NCBI GenBank assembly: GCA_018401015.1
Contig: JAGYLP010000002.1
Coordinates: forward strand, 124,001-188,000
Length of the DNA stretch: 64,000 nt
From: Bacteroidales bacterium
GTDB lineage: Bacteria; Bacteroidota; Bacteroidia; Bacteroidales; M50B96
Direction of reading: 5' to 3'
Shown: positions 1 to 9,220 of the stretch, piece after piece
How the letters are laid out: each line of letters begins with the position of its first letter
Position numbering within the stretch: position 1 is the stretch's first letter
Notes under the pieces: model-generated
Told to the model about the DNA's origin: nothing
Database searches by the model: none
The model's input: the letters and a program-made list of their open reading frames with translations, nothing else
Translations under genes and position numbers: made by a program

Positions 1-1078
1 AGCGGCTGGCTGCGTGTTGAATGCGGTTTTGTTGTTCCCGAAGGCTACTCCTGCTGGCCGATAGGCTAAGCGTTTCCAGTACTTGCAAACGATGCTTGTG
101 TCGTTGCAGAATCGATTGAACCTGAGGAACCAAGCGGTCGCTGTTTCGCACCAATCGATTCTTTTCAAAGGCCATGCGTTCACGAATTACCTGAAGTAAG
201 TCGTCTTCTAATTCAATTAGTTTGAGTTGATGCTGATGTTGATGCTGAATAAGGAATTCGGCTACAGCGGTAGGCGTTTTAAACGCTGAATAGACCACCA
301 TGTCGACAATGCTTTCGTCGCGGTCGTGACCAACGCCCGTAAAAATGGGAATAGGGAACTGAGTGCAATGGTAAGCTAGTTCGTAATCGTCGAAGGTGAT
401 TAAGTCGGATCGACTTCCACCTCCACGAATAATGACGAGCACATCGAAATTTTCTTCCGATTCGTACACTAGATTCATCGCATCCATGATGCTTTGCGGA
501 GATTTGTCGCCCTGCATGGTGGCGGGGAACAGCTTGGTTTCAAATCGCAAACCGTATTGATTCCGATGCAATTGGTCGATAAAATCGCCGTAACCGGCTG
601 CAGTACTCGACGAGATGAGTGCAATTTTTTGAAGAAAAGCCGGTAATTCCAGTTCCCGATTCATATCGAATACTCCTTCGTTCCGAAGCTTCTCAATAAT
701 TTCTTTGCGTCGTCGGGTATGATCGCCCAAGGTGTAATTTGGGTCGATATCCAAAATGTTTAGGCTGTGCCCGTATAGCTCATGAAACTCAACGCTAACA
801 CTAACCAGTACTTTTTGCTCGGCCGCCAGCGACATGCCTGTGCTTTGTTCGAAGTAGGGTTTCAGCATGCGGAAAGTGCGCGACCAAATGGTGGCTCTCG
901 ACTTGGCAACCACTTGATTGAGTTGATTTTTTTCGACCAATTCCAGGTAGCAATGACCCGATCGATGCTGATTAATTTCGCTTATTTCGGCTACTACCCA
1001 CAAGCTCACCGGGAATCGCTCGTGCAGCAAGGAACGAATTTGTCGGTTTAACTCGAGTAAACTTAATTGTGTTTCCAT
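1..1078 (-). CDS. xseA: Exodeoxyribonuclease VII large subunit (3' end truncated by window edge)
   Basis: Reverse-strand translation from CAT at 1076-1078 gives METQLSLLELNRQIRSLLHERFPVSLWVVAEISEINQHRSGHCYLEL..., typical XseA OB-fold N-terminus, followed by a ...VLVIIRGGGSRSDL... motif. Absent from the ORF track because it runs off the edge. Confidence 0.93.
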   Translation of the reverse strand, partial: METQLSLLELNRQIRSLLHERFPVSLWVVAEISEINQHRSGHCYLELVEKNQLNQVVAKSRATIWSRTFRMLKPYFEQSTGMSLAAEQKVLVSVSVEFHELYGHSLNILDIDPNYTLGDHTRRRKEIIEKLRNEGVFDMNRELELPAFLQKIALISSSTAAGYGDFIDQLHRNQYGLRFETKLFPATMQGDKSPQSIMDAMNLVYESEENFDVLVIIRGGGSRSDLITFDDYELAYHCTQFPIPIFTGVGHDRDESIVDMVVYSAFKTPTAVAEFLIQHQHQHQLKLIELEDDLLQVIRERMAFEKNRLVRNSDRLVPQVQSILQRHKHRLQVLETLSLSASRSSLREQQNRIQHAASR

Positions 1079-1372
1079 GAATCGACATTAGGGTGCAAAA
1101 ATCCTCAAAAATGCGAGGAAAGGTTCGATAAACTTAATAAATATTTGTCGCCTTTTGTACGAAGGAATTCAACGAAAACCTGTAAATTTATAGGATTCTA
1201 GCTGGCTTCCCGGTTCTTTGAAATTCATTTTTTTATTCGACGGAATAGTGGATGGTTGTGAATCAATCATTTCGACGCTTTTAAGTTGAATGGTCATTCC
1301 AGCGCTGGCAAAACGCTTCCGTAATGAGCCCTTTCTATCAACCCTGACTGATAACCTTAAATGGAACATACC

Positions 1373-2692
1373 ATGAAAAAAACCTTCATCCTCGACACCA
1401 ATGTTATCTTGCACGACTACACGTGTATTTATCATTTTAAGGACAACGACATTGTGCTCCCAATTGTCGTGTTGGAAGAACTCGATCGTTTCAAAAAAGG
1501 AAATGATTTAATCAATTTTCACGCACGGGAATTTACCCGTGAACTCGATAAATTAGCCGATGGGCAGGATTTATCGCTCGGTGTTCCTCTGGGCGAGGGC
1601 TTAGGGAAGCTCTTTATCGAAACCGGAAAGGCATTTTCCGAACAAATGCTTCAGTCCTTTAGTGAACATACCCCCGACCATCGAATACTCGCGATTGCTG
1701 AATTCTTTAAGACGCACCGTCCGTCGTTTCATCCTGTTTTGGTCTCGAAAGACATCAATTTGCGCATGAAGGCTAAGTCGCTTGGAATAGCCTCGGAAGA
1801 TTACCTTACCGGAAAGGTCCAAGACCTGGAGCATTTGTACTCGGCTCTGCCGGTTTACGATAACTTAAGCGACGACTGGATTGGTAGTTTGTATCAATCG
1901 GAATTTGTCCCACTGGATGGATCTCCCCTTAAAGACGTAGCTTTCAAAGGTCAGTCCTACTTCATTTTGAAAGGAAATAATCAGAATGCCTTAGCCTATT
2001 TTAATCCTATTTCGAAGTTGATTAGTCGGGTTGAGAAACAAACGAATTATGGGATTAAGCCTCGAAATGCGGAACAGACCTTTGCTTTTCATGCTTTAAA
2101 TAATCCGGAGGTATCCTTGGTTTCTGTTTCGGGAAAAGCCGGAACGGGAAAAACCTTACTTGCTTTGGCCGCAGCCTTAGCCCAAAGAAGGCAGTACAAA
2201 CAGATATATCTTGCACGTCCGGTTATACCACTCTCCAATCGGGATATTGGGTATTTGCCTGGCTCCGCCGATGAAAAAATTGGTCCTTACATGGCTCCAC
2301 TTTTCGATAATTTATCGGTTATCAAGAATCAGTTTAGCCCTCAATCGCGCGAATATCAAAACATCGAAGAGATGGTGCGCCTCGAGAAGTTAGTCATTAC
2401 ACCGCTCACTTACATACGGGGAAGGAGCTTGTCGGATGTGTTTTTCATTGTCGATGAAGCTCAGAACCTTACCCCTCACGAAGTGAAAACGATTATAACT
2501 CGGGCAGGAGAGGGAACTAAGATGGTTTTTAGTGGCGATGTGCAACAGATAGACACTCCTTATCTCGATAGCAAATCGAATGGATTAAGTTATTTAACCG
2601 ATCGGATGCGTGGACAAGAAATTTTCGCTCATGTTCATTTGGAAAAGGGGGAGCGTTCAGCATTGGCTGAGTTAGCGAGCGATTTGCTTTAA
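1373..2692 (+). CDS. PhoH-family ATPase with N-terminal PIN domain
   Basis: PIN start FILDTNVILHD; Walker A SGKAGTGKT; PhoH motif ARPVIPLSNRDIGYLPG; DEAQNLTP. Start moved from 1361 to ATG 1373. Confidence 0.93.
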   Translation: MKKTFILDTNVILHDYTCIYHFKDNDIVLPIVVLEELDRFKKGNDLINFHAREFTRELDKLADGQDLSLGVPLGEGLGKLFIETGKAFSEQMLQSFSEHTPDHRILAIAEFFKTHRPSFHPVLVSKDINLRMKAKSLGIASEDYLTGKVQDLEHLYSALPVYDNLSDDWIGSLYQSEFVPLDGSPLKDVAFKGQSYFILKGNNQNALAYFNPISKLISRVEKQTNYGIKPRNAEQTFAFHALNNPEVSLVSVSGKAGTGKTLLALAAALAQRRQYKQIYLARPVIPLSNRDIGYLPGSADEKIGPYMAPLFDNLSVIKNQFSPQSREYQNIEEMVRLEKLVITPLTYIRGRSLSDVFFIVDEAQNLTPHEVKTIITRAGEGTKMVFSGDVQQIDTPYLDSKSNGLSYLTDRMRGQEIFAHVHLEKGERSALAELASDLL

Positions 2693-3048
2693 TCGGGCAG
2701 TTCGCTCCAGGCTTGTTGTGTTTTTTTGGGTAAGGACGCAATCACCAGCGCATAGGAGTCGTCGATCCATTGTTTGATTTGCGAAACGGGAATCGAACCA
2801 TCAATTTGTACGGTATTCCAGTACTTTTTGTTCATGTGGTAACCCGGTTGAACCGAAGGGTAGGCATCTCGTGCAGCCAAAGCATCTTCGGGTTCAAATT
2901 TTAAATTAATTGCCAGGTCATCTTCGATGTCGGTGAGTGCATACATCTTATTCATCACTTTAAAAACAAGCGTTGTTTCGTCGAATGGAAAGGACTCAGT
3001 GACTCCTTTTTTACTCAGGCAATAGCTTCGAAGTTCTTCAATATTCAT
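2689..3048 (-). CDS. MmcQ/YjbR family protein
   Basis: MNIEELRSYCLSKKGVTESFPFDETTLVFKV...YPSVQPGYHMNKKYWNTVQIDG...WIDDSYALV, typical of the MmcQ/YjbR family. Confidence 0.9.
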   Translation of the reverse strand: MNIEELRSYCLSKKGVTESFPFDETTLVFKVMNKMYALTDIEDDLAINLKFEPEDALAARDAYPSVQPGYHMNKKYWNTVQIDGSIPVSQIKQWIDDSYALVIASLPKKTQQAWSELPD

Positions 3049-3354
3049 AATGCGAAAAGCGATTAATTGGTTGCAATCGGTTCTAAAAAGAAGCGTAGAT
3101 TCTCCTCGTAAATTTATTGAAAAGATGCCTTGTAATGGCTCGTTTAATTTGTTTCTAAACGTACGCCGTATTATTTTTGAGCAGATTCCGAAAACAGGAT
3201 GGAAGGCCTTGGTTTTCAGGTGTCTGGCTTGAAAACGATTAGCGTTCTAAAACAAACAAGTATATCAATTACCATCCGGGACGACTCGAAGATAGTAATA
3301 CCTCCGCATGAGGTGAAGTAAATCGACGTTTTGTACCCTTAAAATTACGTACAC

Positions 3355-4581
3355 ATGAAAAAAATCAAAGTTCACAACCCCGTGGTTGAGCTCGATGGCG
3401 ACGAAATGACGCGCATCATTTGGCAATTCATTAAAGACAAACTGATTTTTCCTTATCTCGATTTGGACATCAAGTATTACGATTTGGGAATGGAGTATCG
3501 CGACGAGACCGACGATCAGGTAACGGTCGATGCCGCAGAAGCAATCAAACAGTACGGTGTTGGAATTAAATGTGCCACCATTACTCCCGACGAAGCGCGT
3601 GTGGAGGAGTTTGGCCTGAAGAAAATGTATCGTTCTCCTAACGGAACCATTCGTAACATCTTGGGCGGGACGGTATTCCGCGAGCCCATTATGATTAACA
3701 ATGTACCTCGATTAGTTCCCGGATGGAAACATCCAATTTGTATCGGACGTCATGCATTTGGCGACCAATATCGTGCTACCGACTTCGTTACCAAAGGGAA
3801 AGGAAAACTCACCATTACTTTCGAACCGGAAAATGGAGGCGAAATTCAGCAATACGAAGTATATCAGTTCCAGGACGATGGAGTTGCGCTGGCTATGTAC
3901 AATACCGATGAATCCATCACCGGATTTGCTCATTCCTGCTTTAATCAGGCATTAATGAAAAAGTGGCCACTGTATCTTTCGACCAAGAATACCATCTTGA
4001 AAAAATACGATGGTCGATTCAAAGACATCTTCCAGGATATATACGAAAAACACTACAAGCAAGCTTTCGAGGATGCCGGAATTTGGTACGAGCATCGTTT
4101 GATCGACGACATGGTAGCTGCTGCTCTTAAGTGGGAAGGTGCTTTTGTTTGGGCTTGTAAGAACTACGATGGCGACGTTCAGTCCGATACCCTGGCTCAA
4201 GGTTTTGGTTCCTTAGGATTGATGACTTCTACCCTGGTAACTCCCGATGGAAAAACGATGGAAGCTGAGGCTGCGCACGGAACGGTTACGCGTCATTATC
4301 GCATGCATCAGCAAGGTAAACCTACTTCGACTAATCCGATTGCGTCCATTTTTGCGTGGACTCGTGGCTTGGCCTTCCGCGGTAAATTAGATAACAATCA
4401 GGACTTAATCCATTTCTGCGAAACCTTGGAACAGGTTTGCATCGAAACCGTCGAAAGTGGTAAAATGACCAAAGATTTGGCGCTAACTATTTATGGCGAC
4501 CAGTTGAATGAAAGTCATTACCTTACTACCGAGCAATTCCTCGATGCCCTTGATGAAAATTTGAAAGCTAAATTGCAATAG
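3355..4581 (+). CDS. icd: NADP-dependent isocitrate dehydrogenase (eukaryote-like dimeric type)
   Basis: [27 protein letters not shown]...; [18 protein letters not shown]; 408 aa. Confidence 0.95.
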   Translation: MKKIKVHNPVVELDGDEMTRIIWQFIKDKLIFPYLDLDIKYYDLGMEYRDETDDQVTVDAAEAIKQYGVGIKCATITPDEARVEEFGLKKMYRSPNGTIRNILGGTVFREPIMINNVPRLVPGWKHPICIGRHAFGDQYRATDFVTKGKGKLTITFEPENGGEIQQYEVYQFQDDGVALAMYNTDESITGFAHSCFNQALMKKWPLYLSTKNTILKKYDGRFKDIFQDIYEKHYKQAFEDAGIWYEHRLIDDMVAAALKWEGAFVWACKNYDGDVQSDTLAQGFGSLGLMTSTLVTPDGKTMEAEAAHGTVTRHYRMHQQGKPTSTNPIASIFAWTRGLAFRGKLDNNQDLIHFCETLEQVCIETVESGKMTKDLALTIYGDQLNESHYLTTEQFLDALDENLKAKLQ

Positions 4582-4656
4582 TTAAATACAAGCAGTTTGT
4601 TTCCGTGAAAGCCGTATCGAAATAACGGCTTTCCGGTGACAAACTTTTTTTTTCTT

Positions 4657-5436
4657 ATGGAATCACTCAAGATTACTATAGTTCAGCAAGCCATTGTGTG
4701 GGAAAAGCCCGAAGAGAACCTGCAACATCTGGATCTTATTTTGCAAGCGGTTCCGGTGAGCGAATCTCACCTAATCGTATTACCCGAGATGTTTACTACT
4801 GGTTTTACGATGAATTCCCATCAGCTGGCGGAAGAAATGGACGGTCCTGCATTGGAATGGATGAAGCATACGGCGCGTGAAAAAAACGCGGTAATCATGG
4901 GGAGTGTCATCGTTAAGGAGCAAGGCGCGCACTACAATCGCTTGCTGGCAGTTCATCCCGATGGTAGTTTTAATCAGTACGATAAAAGGCATTTGTTCCG
5001 CATGTCGGGCGAACATGAGCATTTCTCACCGGGAAATCAATCCATGATTTTTAAGATTGGCGAATGGCGTGTTAAGCCTCTGATTTGCTACGACTTACGT
5101 TTCCCTGTTTGGAGCCGCAATCGCAACGATTACGATGTATTAGTCTATGTTGCTAATTGGCCCGAAGTACGCCGACGCGTGTGGAACACCTTGCTCAGTG
5201 CCAGGGCAATGGAGAATTTGTCCTACGTGGTAGGGGTTAATCGTGTTGGTATCGATGGAATGGGGATTCAATATTGCGGCGACAGCATGGCACTTAACTA
5301 CTACGGCGAAGTAATCAGTTCGCATACAGAGCCTACCGAATGGCTTGAAACAGTCGATCTCGACCGGGAGGCTTTGGAGCGATTCCGAAATAAGTTTCCT
5401 GCCTGGAGAGATGCAGATTCCTTCGAAATTCTGTAA
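4657..5436 (+). CDS. Nitrilase-superfamily amidohydrolase (omega-amidase/YafV-like)
   Basis: LPEMFTTGF, KRHLFRM, catalytic-Cys motif LICYDLRFPVWSRN; start ATG 4657 preferred over GTG 4636. Confidence 0.9.
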   Translation: MESLKITIVQQAIVWEKPEENLQHLDLILQAVPVSESHLIVLPEMFTTGFTMNSHQLAEEMDGPALEWMKHTAREKNAVIMGSVIVKEQGAHYNRLLAVHPDGSFNQYDKRHLFRMSGEHEHFSPGNQSMIFKIGEWRVKPLICYDLRFPVWSRNRNDYDVLVYVANWPEVRRRVWNTLLSARAMENLSYVVGVNRVGIDGMGIQYCGDSMALNYYGEVISSHTEPTEWLETVDLDREALERFRNKFPAWRDADSFEIL

Positions 5437-5479
5437 CTCATTTTCTCATTAGAATCGCTTTTATTCCTTTGCTTTCAAT

Positions 5480-6646
5480 ATGTCGTATTCCATTCAAACC
5501 AGTTCCCTTCAACTCAACAGCCATTTGCTGGAAGCAGACGAGTGGATTCGAATCTACCGACTTTCCGGAAAGCATCAGGATGGAAGCAAGCTCTTGCTAG
5601 GTGCAGCCGAATGGGACCATTCCAGAGGTCAGGTTCTGCGTTTTGCCCTTGAATACAGTCTTTCACGACAACGGCCGGCCGGCTTATTCGCCAAACAATT
5701 TGAAAAAAGAAACGAGTTATTATCGCACTTGGCTTTTAACGGTGGTCCTAGTATCCTTCCTTCGGTCGTGAAGCAGCATGCACTCGACGATTTATTTCAA
5801 AATGCTCCCCTGGGTTTTCTCCTTTCGCACTCCTACGTAATGGGAGCACCTATATACTCCCTTCCGGTACTCCTCGTTACTGAAACGCATGACTTGTCGG
5901 TTCGTAAAATAGATTTAAGTCAAGGCATTACTTTAAAGTGTAACTCACGGACCATCGAAATTCCGGCTCAGAACCGTAACTTATCTCCTGATACTCCTCA
6001 ACTACCTGATTTTTCATACTACGATGCGGCCTATGCCGGCGATACCATCCCCGGAAATGGTCGAGTAGTGATTCAGTTGGCCGGTAATTCGATTGCACGC
6101 GTCCATCATACCGGATACCTGCAAAATCCTCCTTATCGAGCTGCCGGGCTGGTTTTGTCCATTCGGTCGGAGGCGCTCCCTCCCATGTGGGATATGAAGG
6201 ATAAAGAATTGGAAATAATTATTCCGGGATTGGAGAATGTGGTATTTGGGGTTCAAGCCTCGTATTATTGGGAGAAAGGGAAAGGTGAGGTCGAAACCGA
6301 TGCACGGCTTTCCACTTATCTGGCTCGTGATCCTGAACCGGCTCAAACCCGTTATCTCTTGGGATTAACAACTCAGAAAAAGTGGGTTGTATTAACCTTG
6401 CCTCACTGTGATTCACCCTGGAGAGGTTTGTCGTTGCAGGAGTTACCCGAATTACTGGAGGAAATGAATTTTCAATGGGCAATTGGTCTCGATGCCGCTA
6501 ACGGGAGTTCTCTCTACCGGGGAGTTCAACGAATACGCCTTTCGGAGAAAGATCCTGATGAATTTTTCAATCCTTTTGCCACCGATACCATTCAATCGGG
6601 AGCTGTTTCAAATGCCTTCATTCTTTATCGGGAAAAACTTTTTTAA
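5480..6646 (+). CDS. Uncharacterised protein; C-terminus resembles phosphodiester glycosidase (NAGPA-like) fold
   Basis: 388-aa ORF. C-terminal RYLLGLTTQKKWVVLTLP...LSLQELPELLEEMNFQWAIGLDAANGSSLYRG resembles the NAGPA-type 'G(L/V)...DGKLxLVxVDG...(T/S)LxELAxLMxxLGAxxALNLDGGGSSTL' pattern. Confidence 0.55.
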   Translation: MSYSIQTSSLQLNSHLLEADEWIRIYRLSGKHQDGSKLLLGAAEWDHSRGQVLRFALEYSLSRQRPAGLFAKQFEKRNELLSHLAFNGGPSILPSVVKQHALDDLFQNAPLGFLLSHSYVMGAPIYSLPVLLVTETHDLSVRKIDLSQGITLKCNSRTIEIPAQNRNLSPDTPQLPDFSYYDAAYAGDTIPGNGRVVIQLAGNSIARVHHTGYLQNPPYRAAGLVLSIRSEALPPMWDMKDKELEIIIPGLENVVFGVQASYYWEKGKGEVETDARLSTYLARDPEPAQTRYLLGLTTQKKWVVLTLPHCDSPWRGLSLQELPELLEEMNFQWAIGLDAANGSSLYRGVQRIRLSEKDPDEFFNPFATDTIQSGAVSNAFILYREKLF

Positions 6647-6866
6647 GCAAATAAAACCGCTTCCTCCCAAGCGAATCATCCGCTGCTGCCCGGTTATCGG
6701 TTTTTTAATGAAAACTACGTTCTTTTAAGGGCTTTAGTCTTAAACTGAACCTATTATTTACACGAAAAATAGCTATGAAATACCCATGAGATATCTAAGC
6801 CACACCAACCGAAATGAAGATAGATTGGGTATTCCATTTGACCATTATAAATCAACCTTTATCCAG

Positions 6867-8897
6867 ATGAAAAACCAATTGCTGATACTGTATGTCGCTG
6901 CCTCAATCTTCCTGTTTGGACTGCTCGCGGCTTGCACGCACAATGAAAATAAACATACGCTCTCGTCGCCCAATTTGCAAAATAGGATTGAATTCGAGGT
7001 CACGGAGGGTAAGATGTATTATGCCGTTTATCGGGCCGACTCACTCCTGATTGATAAAAGCAGGCTTGGCTTCCATTTGGAGGGAGAACTCCAATTAAGC
7101 GATAGTTTCCAAATCCTCACCAGCGAGAAATCGAGTCACCGCGAAACATGGAAACCTTATTGGGGACAACGATCCGAAGTGCTGAACGAATACAATGAAA
7201 TGCAGGTTTTTTTAAAGCAAACGAATAGCAATGGGTTGAGATTGAATGTGTTATTTCGAGCCTACAACGACGGGGTTGCCTTCCGATATGTCGTCCCCAA
7301 TCAATCCTTTGTCGATAGTTTGGTAGTAGAAGAAGAGTTGAGCTCTTTTAACTTTTTGCATGACTATCAAACTTGGTCGATTCCCGCAAATTTCGACAGT
7401 TATGAGTTTTTATACAGGGAGTTACCGCTGTCGGAATTGAATGATGCGAATACCCCCTTAACCCTTCGTGCGGAGAACGATTTGCATCTCAGTATTCACG
7501 AAGCTCATTTGGTTAATTATCCGGAAATGACTCTTTTACGTAAAGCGAATTCTACTCAGCTTGCAGCCAATTTAGCTCCCGCTGCCAATGGGTACAAGTT
7601 GAAAAGCCGAACACCTTTTTCTACTCCCTGGCGCAGTATTCAGATAAGCGATGGAGCTGCCGGATTATTACTTTCGGATTTAATCCAGAATCTCAATCCG
7701 GCTCCTGAATCGAACTTCGATTGGGTAAAACCCATGAAGTACATCGGCATTTGGTGGGACATGCACATTGGTTATACAACCTGGACTCGTGGACCCCGCC
7801 ATGGAGCAACTACCCTGCGAGCTAAGCGATACATTGATTTTGCTGCTCAACATGGAATCGAAGCTGTGCTGTTCGAAGGATGGAATACCGGATGGGAAGC
7901 CTGGGGGAAAGAGGGTGCTTTCGATTATGTAACCCCATATCCCGATTTCGACATGGAAGAGATTAGTCGTTATGCCAGCGAAAAAGGGGTGGCCCTGATC
8001 GGTCATCACGAAACCGGTGGCGATGCAAGAGGATATGAACAAATGGTCGATACGGCTTTCGCTTATTACAAAAATCATGGAGTTAATGCAGTTAAAACCG
8101 GTTATGCCGGAGGGATTGTGCCACAAGGAGAATCGCATCATGGCCAATGGATGGTGAATCATTATCGGAAGATTGTGCGAAAGGCTGCTGCTGAACAAAT
8201 TATGTTGAATGTACATGAACCCATTAAACCTACTGGCGAAGAACGCACGTATCCAAATATGATGACTCGCGAGGGAGCTCGAGGAATGGAATGGAATGCG
8301 TGGAGCACCGGGAATCCTCCTTCGCATACCTGCATCTTGCCATTTACACGCTGTTTGGCCGGACCGCTCGATTATACGCCGGGTATTTTCGACGTTTTAT
8401 TAGAGCGAAAAAAAGACGAATTGCTCGATTGGAATAATAAACCGGAGGGAACCCGAGTGCATACCACGCTGGTTAAGCAGCTCGCTCTCATGCTGGTTCT
8501 CTATTCGCCCATGCAAATGGCATCGGATTTAATCGAGCATTACGAAAAGGAGCCGGCATTGGAATGGTTCAAGGCTGTTCCCGTTAGTTTCGACGAAACC
8601 CGAATTCTTAATGCACGAATAGGGGAATATGTCACTTTGGCTCGACGCAGCCAGCAAGATTGGTTTGTAGCTGGAATTAGCAATGAAAAAGCACGCGTTT
8701 GGGAAGTCAACCTCGATTTCCTTCAATCGGGGAAGCAATACCAGGTAATTCGTTATCTCGATGGCGATTCGGCTCATTATCTTACGAATCCGCTTCCCTA
8801 TACCGTCGATACCTTATTTCTGGCTCCAGGCGATAGAACCTTAGAGGTTTCCATTGCACCTGGTGGAGGCTTTGCGATGCAGATTACTCCTCAGTAG
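6867..8897 (+). CDS. Glycoside hydrolase family 97 lipoprotein (SusB-like alpha-glycosidase)
   Basis: Lipobox-like LLAACTHNE; SPNLQNRIEFEV; GIWWDMHIGYTTW; HHETGGDARGYE; VKTGYAGGIVP; LNVHEPIKPTGEERTYPNMMTREGARGMEWNAW. Start placed at ATG 6867. Confidence 0.94.
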   Translation: MKNQLLILYVAASIFLFGLLAACTHNENKHTLSSPNLQNRIEFEVTEGKMYYAVYRADSLLIDKSRLGFHLEGELQLSDSFQILTSEKSSHRETWKPYWGQRSEVLNEYNEMQVFLKQTNSNGLRLNVLFRAYNDGVAFRYVVPNQSFVDSLVVEEELSSFNFLHDYQTWSIPANFDSYEFLYRELPLSELNDANTPLTLRAENDLHLSIHEAHLVNYPEMTLLRKANSTQLAANLAPAANGYKLKSRTPFSTPWRSIQISDGAAGLLLSDLIQNLNPAPESNFDWVKPMKYIGIWWDMHIGYTTWTRGPRHGATTLRAKRYIDFAAQHGIEAVLFEGWNTGWEAWGKEGAFDYVTPYPDFDMEEISRYASEKGVALIGHHETGGDARGYEQMVDTAFAYYKNHGVNAVKTGYAGGIVPQGESHHGQWMVNHYRKIVRKAAAEQIMLNVHEPIKPTGEERTYPNMMTREGARGMEWNAWSTGNPPSHTCILPFTRCLAGPLDYTPGIFDVLLERKKDELLDWNNKPEGTRVHTTLVKQLALMLVLYSPMQMASDLIEHYEKEPALEWFKAVPVSFDETRILNARIGEYVTLARRSQQDWFVAGISNEKARVWEVNLDFLQSGKQYQVIRYLDGDSAHYLTNPLPYTVDTLFLAPGDRTLEVSIAPGGGFAMQITPQ

Positions 8898-9143
8898 CGA
8901 TTCGGAGTCATCAGCTTTCTGAGTAGGATTGAACGGGAAAAGAGCTTCCTTTTTGTAGAGATTCTCGGAATACTAACGTCACCCTTATGAATGCTAAACA
9001 AGCTAAAAACCATGTTTCATCATCCTTTTCCTGTTTTAAAATCGTAGGATAAGCACCGATAGGCAGACGAATAAATTATCCTGCTTTTAACCTAATAATC
9101 AGTCGGAAAAATTAAGAGAGAATCCAGTCGGGGCTGGGGAGTA

Positions 9144-9191
9144 ATCCAATGACAACATTTTTGAGATGCTGTCATTGGATGTGTTTTTTAC
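9144..9191. terminator. Stem-loop terminator between convergent GH97 and infB
   Basis: atccaatgaca (9144-9154) / tgtcattggat (9170-9180) followed by gtgtttttt. Confidence 0.75.
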
Positions 9192-9220
9192 TAGAGCGAG
9201 CGAGGGATGCAGGAAGAGGT

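Noticed and set aside
227-249. gatgctgatgttgatgctga repeat
   Set aside because: Encodes an HQHQHQ stretch inside xseA; simple low-complexity coding repeat, not a regulatory or CRISPR repeat.
782-1051. 89-aa plus-strand ORF
   Set aside because: Antisense to xseA, whose reverse-strand translation is clearly conserved.
3050-3232. 60-aa plus-strand ORF between MmcQ and icd
   Set aside because: No homology pattern, weak start context and short; most likely chance ORF in intergenic sequence.
6483-6728. 81-aa plus-strand ORF overlapping the end of the 5480-6646 CDS
   Set aside because: Alternate-frame overlap with no features; the 388-aa frame is the better gene call.
7680-8327. 215-aa minus-strand ORF
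   Set aside because: Entirely antisense to the conserved GH97 catalytic region; no recognisable protein features.
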